Part shown: piece by piece, positions 59,212 to 64,000 of the stretch
Position numbering within the stretch: the stretch's first letter is position 1
Layout: every line of letters starts with the position of its first letter
Origin: JADCGM01 sp943368345
GTDB taxonomy: Bacteria > Pseudomonadota > Alphaproteobacteria > Sphingomonadales > Sphingomonadaceae
DNA length: 64,000 nt
Assembly (NCBI GenBank): GCA_943368345.1
Contig: CALRKY020000009.1
Span: 1-64,000, forward strand
Reading direction: 5' to 3'
Notes under the pieces: model-generated
What the model was told of the DNA's origin: nothing
The model's input: the letters and a program-made list of their open reading frames with translations, nothing else
The model's database searches: none
Position numbers and translations under genes: made by a program

Positions 59212-60186
59212 TCAGACCAGAAAGACCGTCGACCCGGTGGTGGCACGCCCCTCCAGATCACGGTGCGCCTGCTCGGCATCCTCCAGCGCATAACGTTGGC
59301 CGATGCTGACGGTCAGGGACCCGTCCGCCAATTTCCCGAACAGCCGCGCACTGCCCGCCGCCCGTTCTGCGGGGTCGGTGTAATAATCGAACAGCGTCGG
59401 CCGGGTGTTGAACAAAGACCCTTTCGCCGCAAGCACACCGAGGCTGATGCCAGTCACCGGAGCACTTGCGTTGCCATAGCTGACGATCAGCCCGCGTTTG
59501 CCGGTCGCGTCGAGGGACGCCTCCCAGGTGTCCATGCCGACCCCGTCATAGGTCACCCGCACCCCGGCACCGTCCGTCAGTTCGCGGACCCGTTTCGCCG
59601 TCGATTCTTCGGCATAGTTGATGACATGGTCCGCACCAGCTGCGCGGGCCAGCGCCGCCTTTTCCGCCGTGCTGACCGTCCCGATCACCACCGCGCCAAC
59701 CGACTTCAGCCATTGCACCAGCAACAGCCCCACCCCGCCTGCCGCCGCGTGCACGAGCACCGCCTGCCCGGTTTCGACATTGGCGCAGCGTTCGACCAGA
59801 AACTCGGTGGTGCAGCCCTTCAGAAGTGCAGCCGCCGCGATCTCATCACTGATCCCGTCCGGCGTGGTAAACAGCGCCGAGGCGGCAATGTTCCGCGAAC
59901 TGGAATAAGCTCCGAGCGCCGGTCCGAAGGTGCAAACCCGCTGCCCCGGCACCAATCCGGCAACGCCGTCACCGACCGCCTCCACAACCCCCGCCGCCTC
60001 AATGCCAAGGCCGCTGGGCAGTGCGATCGGATAGATGCCGCGCCGGTGATAGGTATCGATGTAGTTGAGGCCCACGACGGTATTGCGCATCCGCACCTCG
60101 CCCGGGCCGGGCGGGGGCAATTCAACGTCACTCCACGCGATGACGTCCGGCCCGCCGTGCTGGCGGATGGTCGCAGTTCTGGCCAT
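59212..60186 (-). CDS. NADPH:quinone oxidoreductase (zeta-crystallin type)
   Basis: Medium-chain dehydrogenase/reductase without structural zinc (324 aa). Motifs: NYIDTYHRRGIYP, GIEAAGVVEAVGDGV, the nucleotide-binding AAAGGVGLLLVQW, and YADDE-like AGADHVINYAEES. The GREEN-like end LEGRATTGSTVFLV is typical of QorA proteins. Reduces quinones or enones with NADPH. It lies downstream of the DUF1330 gene and may be part of the unit governed by operator 6. Confidence 0.9.
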   Translation of the reverse strand: MARTATIRQHGGPDVIAWSDVELPPPGPGEVRMRNTVVGLNYIDTYHRRGIYPIALPSGLGIEAAGVVEAVGDGVAGLVPGQRVCTFGPALGAYSSSRNIAASALFTTPDGISDEIAAAALLKGCTTEFLVERCANVETGQAVLVHAAAGGVGLLLVQWLKSVGAVVIGTVSTAEKAALARAAGADHVINYAEESTAKRVRELTDGAGVRVTYDGVGMDTWEASLDATGKRGLIVSYGNASAPVTGISLGVLAAKGSLFNTRPTLFDYYTDPAERAAGSARLFGKLADGSLTVSIGQRYALEDAEQAHRDLEGRATTGSTVFLV

Positions 60187-60211
60187 GCCGATCTCCCTTA
60201 CTTGCCCGAGG

Positions 60212-60517
60212 TCATCCGTTGATGGTCGGCGCTTCGATCAGCAATACCTGACAGTCGGCTGCCCCAGCCCGCAACAACTTCGCTTCGCCATATTCCGGCG
60301 AGTTCCAGAAAGCGAGGGCTGCGGCCTTGTCCGGCCATTCCGAGATAACCATCGACGCGCCGTCGCCGAACTCACCTTCCAGCAATTCGGCACCCGGCCC
60401 ACGCAGGACATATCGACCGCCAAATTGCGCCACCAGCGCCCCGGCGACCGCGCCATAGCCTGCGAGAAACGCGGCGCGGTCCCGGATTTTTGCCGTCACG
60501 ATCATATAGGCCGGCAT
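60212..60517 (-). CDS. DUF1330 family protein
   Basis: A 101-aa dimeric alpha-beta-barrel type protein: AYMIVTAKIRDRAAFLAGYGA, FGGRYVLRGPGAELLEG, and SEWPDKAAALAFWNSPEY. The start at 60517 has AGGGAAG upstream; the longer frame is unsupported. DUF1330 proteins are small, cytosolic and often neighbours of catabolic genes. Function unknown. Confidence 0.82.
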   Translation of the reverse strand: MPAYMIVTAKIRDRAAFLAGYGAVAGALVAQFGGRYVLRGPGAELLEGEFGDGASMVISEWPDKAAALAFWNSPEYGEAKLLRAGAADCQVLLIEAPTING

Positions 60518-60533
60518 GACAGCTGCTTCCCTG

Positions 60534-61424
60534 CTATTTCGCTGCCTTTGCCGCGCGTTCGGCATCGACGAGCTTTTTGAACTCGGTCCAGGTGGTGGCG
60601 TTCTTGCGGGTATCATCTCCCGGCGGCGGCGTGGTATAAATCGGATAACGCGCGGCGATCTCGTCCTTAATCACGGCAGGCAGTTCATCATAGCCTTTCA
60701 GCTTGGCACCCATGGCATTGAACACCACACCACCCTGCCGCCCGCGCATCTTCATCCACGGCATGAAGCCCGAAATCCGCACCCAGGCGATTGTCGGATA
60801 GGATGTCGGCTTTTTGGTGTCGAGCATTTCGTCGGCATCAAAGGCGAAATCGAAAATCTCCATCGCGTGATATTTTCCGCCGACATAGTCCTGATACTCG
60901 CCGCCCAGAACATTGTGATAGAATAGCGGCGCCTCAAACGGCATGAACAGGTTGCGGCCGATGCGTTTCACGCTGATCGTGAACGGCTTACCCTCTTCAT
61001 CATAAGGAAAACTCGGCCTTGAATTGACCGGATCATTGTTGATCTGCATCACATCGACCGTCTCACCAGTCCATGGATTCGTCCATTTCCGGACGATCTC
61101 GCCGGTCTTGGTATCGGTCATGAACATCACTTCGCGGCTGACCAACCGGTAGCCCCTGCCGCGCTTGGGATCGGTCACTGCGACGCACTGGCGGACGTTC
61201 ATCCCCTCCCCGTTGAACAGGTGCCGATCCGGCTCGCCGTCGATGCGGGAATAGACTTTGCCGGACCAGTAATAGACGGCCGGGACGCCGTCCGCGACGC
61301 CGCACTGCACGCGCTTGGAAATCTCCAGCGCATCTTCCGGCTTGTTCTGATCCAGAATGCGGGCACCGGCCTGACCGGCAAAGGCCAGCGCAATCCCAGC
61401 AAGCAGCATATGGCGCAATTTCAT
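60534..61424 (-). CDS. DUF1838 family exported protein
   Basis: A 296-aa protein with a signal peptide (to about residue 21, GQAGA) and a DUF1838 domain. Recognisable parts: VYSRIDGEPDRHLFNGEGMNV, MFMTDTKTGEIVRKWTNPWTGE, MPFEAPLFYHN and WVRISGFMPWMKMRGRQGG. The family is frequent in sphingomonads near catabolic genes with TonB receptors, but its activity is not known. Second gene of the minus-strand group under operator 6. Confidence 0.85.
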   Translation of the reverse strand: MKLRHMLLAGIALAFAGQAGARILDQNKPEDALEISKRVQCGVADGVPAVYYWSGKVYSRIDGEPDRHLFNGEGMNVRQCVAVTDPKRGRGYRLVSREVMFMTDTKTGEIVRKWTNPWTGETVDVMQINNDPVNSRPSFPYDEEGKPFTISVKRIGRNLFMPFEAPLFYHNVLGGEYQDYVGGKYHAMEIFDFAFDADEMLDTKKPTSYPTIAWVRISGFMPWMKMRGRQGGVVFNAMGAKLKGYDELPAVIKDEIAARYPIYTTPPPGDDTRKNATTWTEFKKLVDAERAAKAAK

Positions 61425-61436
61425 CTCAATTCTCCC

Positions 61437-62222
61437 CTATCCGTTGGTTTTGATTGATGCGGCTGGCGGTGTAGCGGACTCGACGCCGCACCCGGCCTGC
61501 ATCCAGCGCAGATTGATGCCGATGCGCGCCGAATCCGGTGCCGCCCAGCTATAGGATTCGGCCCGGTCCGGTTTGTCGGGCTTGTGGACATAAAGCGTCA
61601 TCGACGGCTTGTTCGTACTGCCTGCTTCCCAGGTGACATTGCGGACCCGAATGATGGTTGGCTGTGCGCCCGTCTCGCCGCCACCGACCAGCGCCCGCCC
61701 GCCTTGATCATGCAGCTTCACGTCGCGGCGGAAATACCAATCCTCGCTGCCATCGGCCTTTGGCTGCGGCTTCAAGATGGACACCCAGCAGGTGACGGGC
61801 CGCGCCCGACGCAACAGCGAGGTGGTGCCATTGTCAAAGGCAATGGTTATCCCGTCCGGACCAATCCGCTGCATCACCGCCGCCTTGTGGCATTTGCCAA
61901 TCCGGGGTTCGGCAACCAGCGCGCCGTTTTCAGCCTTGAATGGCATGATACAGGGGCCGGACGTAACGGTCGTGCTGTCAACGACCATGATATGACCGTC
62001 CTCAAGGGGTTTGCCATAGGCATCGATGGTCCGAAGCCGCAGGTCCTTGCCTTCGACCAGTATTTCCAGCCCGGTCGCGGGCGGCGGTGTTTTGCCAGCC
62101 AGCTTGGTGAAATACACATCCTCTTCGTTGGTGTAGGTTCCGGGAAACACCGCCATTGGTGACGCGGCGGACACCGGCTGTGCCAGCATGGCCGCGACAG
62201 ACATCATCAGTGCAGTTCGCAT
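61437..62222 (-). CDS. Hypothetical exported protein
   Basis: A 261-aa protein starting at 62222 with a signal peptide (MRTALMMSVAAMLAQPVSAAS). The frame upstream would translate the operator. It is predicted beta-rich, with paired cysteines (GPCIMPFKAE, GKCHKAAV) and a C-terminal block WAAPDSARIGINLRWMQAGCGV. GAGG near the start is present. It is the first gene after operator 6 and sits beside DUF1838, so both are likely exported together for the same substrate. Confidence 0.68.
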   Translation of the reverse strand: MRTALMMSVAAMLAQPVSAASPMAVFPGTYTNEEDVYFTKLAGKTPPPATGLEILVEGKDLRLRTIDAYGKPLEDGHIMVVDSTTVTSGPCIMPFKAENGALVAEPRIGKCHKAAVMQRIGPDGITIAFDNGTTSLLRRARPVTCWVSILKPQPKADGSEDWYFRRDVKLHDQGGRALVGGGETGAQPTIIRVRNVTWEAGSTNKPSMTLYVHKPDKPDRAESYSWAAPDSARIGINLRWMQAGCGVESATPPAASIKTNG

Positions 62223-62271
62223 CGGCACCCTCCCCAGCTGCTTCAGGCTACCGCAACCCTGCCACAAAGGG

Positions 62272-62289
62272 AATATGTCCGGACAACTT
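62272..62289. promoter_or_regulatory. Operator copy 6
   Basis: AATATGTCCGGACAACTT, 16 of 18 to the consensus, with the core TGTCCGGACA perfect at 62276-62285. It lies 49 nt upstream of the minus-strand exported-protein start, in the gap after the TonB-receptor terminator. Confidence 0.72.
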
Positions 62290-62310
62290 TTTTGAACTGG
62301 CCCCAAAACA

Positions 62311-62340
62311 ATGATGCCCGGCGCAGAGGCCGGGCATCAT
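62311..62340 (-). terminator. Terminator of the TonB receptor gene
   Basis: ATGATGCCCGGC pairs perfectly with GCCGGGCATCAT around a six-base loop, about 23 nt past the receptor stop on the minus strand. The following TTGTTTT is a modest U-run. Confidence 0.7.
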
Positions 62341-62363
62341 CATTTGATCTTATACCTCAGGCT

Positions 62364-64000
62364 TTAGAACTTCCGGCGGGCCCGGATCGTCCACGTCCCC
62401 GGCGGGCTGAGGTAGGTGTAGTTCGACAGGCTCGATTGGTTGTAGACCTTGCTGAAGCAATTGTCGCACTCTGCCGACACCATCCAATTGCCGTCCTCGG
62501 TGCGGAGCGTCAGTCCAGCGTTGACCAGCACATGCGACTTGGTTTGCGATCCATTCAGGAACGCGCCGCTGTTCGGATTGGCCGGGAAGGTTCCGTTCAC
62601 GCCGGTGCTCGCCCCCGAATAGATGGTGGCGCTGGCCGTCCCCGTTTCCAAACTGGACCGGTAGACGACATTGACCGACGGACTCAAAATTCCGCCTGAC
62701 GATCCGACCACATAGTCATAGCTGCCGCCGACCGCGAAGGTGACCTTCGGAGTGCGGACCGGTGTCGCAATATTGCCCTGGGCATCGATAATGCCGGCGG
62801 CGCAGGCCGGGGCATTGTTCGGTGCTGCCGGTGCAACTGCTGTGCTCGGCCCCAACGGAACCTGACCGGCGGCCAGCTGGGCCCGGCATGCCGCCTGCTG
62901 CGCCCGGACCGAGGTAATACCAAAGGCATTGGGCAACAGGGTGTCGGATACCTTATACTTGTCATCCTGGTAGCCAGCATTGGCATAAAGGCTCAGGCCC
63001 TTCACCGGCACCGCCGTGAATTCGATTTCCAGACCCTTGTTGGTCAGGTCGGCGAAATTCTGCGTGATGAAGGCAATCGACCCGTTCGGGTTGACGAAGG
63101 CGGACGGCGTCTGCAGTGCGCTGACATCCAGATAGAAGGCGGTGATGTTTGCCCGCAGCCGGTTGTCAAAAAACTGCGTCTTGAGGCCGGTTTCATAGGA
63201 CCAGACCTTCTCCGGATCAAACGGCAGCAATTGCGTCGGGTTGGTTGCCCGGGCGTTCCAGCCGCCAGACTTGAACCCGCGCGTGGCCGAGGCGAACAGC
63301 AACGTGTCCTCGTTCGGCTTGTAGTTCAGCGCAAAGCGCGGCGTCCACAATTTGGTGGTCAGCGTCTTGGGGATGACCCGGCCGTTCGCCGCCACGATAT
63401 TGGCGTTGACGAGGCAGGTCGCCCCCGGTGCCGCAACAGCACAGACCGCGCGGTTGTCCTGAACGTTCAACGTCTTCTTTTCGTCGGTATAACGGATACC
63501 GGCGGTGAAGGTCAGCTGATCGGTAAAGTGGACATCGCCCTGGAAATAGCCCGCCGTTGCCGTCGTGTTGTTGCGCAGCGTGCGATCTGCCAGCAACAGC
63601 GGCGTGCCGCCCGGCGCACCGGTGAAGATGGAGAATACATCGGCAAAGTCGGTCGTGTTCTTCTCATCATAGATATACAGGCCGGTCACATATTCGAGGA
63701 ACCCGTCGAACAGCTTGCCGTTCAGCTTGAACTCCTGGGTGAATTGCTTGTGCCGTGCATCGTTCAGGATGGTGAAACCACCCCGCGTGAAGCCCCGCAC
63801 CACCGGATTTGGCACCGCAAGGTTCGGCCCGCCGCGCCCGTCAAAGAAGTCGAGCGCGAATTGCTGTTTCAGGTCAACGACACCGGTGATCAGGTTCAGC
63901 GTATGGTCGCCGCGCCGGATTTCCAGGTTGGATGTCACCAGCAGCTGATCGACATTGTTGCCGAGATTGTAATTGGCCTTGCGTCCGGTGATGCCGGGGC
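62364..64000 (-). CDS. TonB-dependent receptor (C-terminal part, runs off the right edge)
   Basis: A partial outer-membrane receptor. At least 545 codons are present; the frame continues open to base 64000 (residues such as GRKANYNLGNNVDQL precede the first internal start-like codon), so plug and signal peptide lie beyond the window. Barrel segments include LFASATRGFKSGGWN, VWSYETGLKTQFFDNRL, LEIEFTAVPVKGLSLYANAGY and the final Phe of IRARRKF. Next to the regulon's exported proteins, it is a candidate uptake route for the substrate. The gene has its own terminator, and its promoter is not visible. Confidence 0.92.
   Translation of the reverse strand, partial: PGITGRKANYNLGNNVDQLLVTSNLEIRRGDHTLNLITGVVDLKQQFALDFFDGRGGPNLAVPNPVVRGFTRGGFTILNDARHKQFTQEFKLNGKLFDGFLEYVTGLYIYDEKNTTDFADVFSIFTGAPGGTPLLLADRTLRNNTTATAGYFQGDVHFTDQLTFTAGIRYTDEKKTLNVQDNRAVCAVAAPGATCLVNANIVAANGRVIPKTLTTKLWTPRFALNYKPNEDTLLFASATRGFKSGGWNARATNPTQLLPFDPEKVWSYETGLKTQFFDNRLRANITAFYLDVSALQTPSAFVNPNGSIAFITQNFADLTNKGLEIEFTAVPVKGLSLYANAGYQDDKYKVSDTLLPNAFGITSVRAQQAACRAQLAAGQVPLGPSTAVAPAAPNNAPACAAGIIDAQGNIATPVRTPKVTFAVGGSYDYVVGSSGGILSPSVNVVYRSSLETGTASATIYSGASTGVNGTFPANPNSGAFLNGSQTKSHVLVNAGLTLRTEDGNWMVSAECDNCFSKVYNQSSLSNYTYLSPPGTWTIRARRKF

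Noticed and set aside
61854..61861. GTCCGGAC, a bare operator core
   Set aside because: It lies inside a coding region and lacks the TT/AA flanks of the six real copies, so it is probably a chance match.
1..64000. CRISPR arrays, insertion sequences and rRNA genes
   Set aside because: No regularly spaced direct repeats, no transposase frame and no rRNA sequence were seen.

Overview
The window looks like a chromosomal segment of a sphingomonad (Alphaproteobacteria, Sphingomonadales). The evidence is high GC, large TonB-dependent receptors, a CpdR-type single-domain response regulator beside N-formylglutamate amidohydrolase, an OmpA-family porin with a long poly-proline hinge, a SapC protein, remnants of a gene transfer agent (GTA), and many CaiB/acyl-CoA catabolic genes. 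Genes are tightly packed, and no gene-free stretch exceeds 300 bases.

Layout. 146-2709: two PepSY-type inner-membrane proteins behind a palindromic operator. 2819-7272: tRNA-Val, cpdR, a divergent N-formylglutamate amidohydrolase, SapC, a D-2-hydroxyacid-type FAD oxidase and a small exported protein. 7470-10520: TonB receptor. 10660-15737: DEAD-box helicase, PaaG-like crotonase, lipB, a repetitive lipoprotein, SCP2, DUF1499 and an exported protein. 15871-17052: OmpA-family protein. 17201-21609: a decayed GTA in which the start of the portal gene is joined out of frame to the end of the tail-protein gene, with a PEP-CTERM gene lying between terminase and portal. 21790-23561: tRNA-Glu followed by an AbiEi/AbiEii toxin-antitoxin pair. 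23621-27331: acyl-CoA dehydrogenase, CoA-transferase and thiolase.

27338-64000 is a large catabolic region. It includes a minus-strand operon (alpha/beta hydrolase, LeuC, LeuD, HMG-CoA-lyase family, CaiB); a divergent plus operon (isochorismatase-like amidase, two polysaccharide-deacetylase-fold hydrolases, aldehyde dehydrogenase, exported VOC protein, unknown); a minus operon (MFS transporter, FAD oxidase, nitrilase-like, methyltransferase, unknown); a plus operon (CitE-like lyase, MaoC hydratase, acyl-CoA dehydrogenase, two CaiB); a GntR/UTRA regulator; a nine-gene coupled operon (two MmgE/PrpD, PaaK-like ligase, amidase, RedY-like, SDR, third deacetylase-fold protein, crotonase, VOC); a minus group (quinone oxidoreductase, DUF1330, DUF1838, exported protein); and a TonB receptor that runs off the right edge.

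The most striking signal is a palindrome with the 18-base consensus AATTTGTCCGGACAAATT. It occurs six times (2735, 32756, 38532, 44680, 44816 and 62272), always in an intergenic gap just upstream of a gene start, and it ties the catabolic operons and the distant PepSY pair into one apparent regulon. The gene content suggests, as inference, hydrolytic opening of a cyclic imide or similar N-heterocycle, then half-amide hydrolysis, LeuCD-type hydration of an alkyl-maleate-like diacid, CoA activation and cleavage by CitE or HMG-CoA-lyase-type enzymes. I know of no described system with this combination under this operator.
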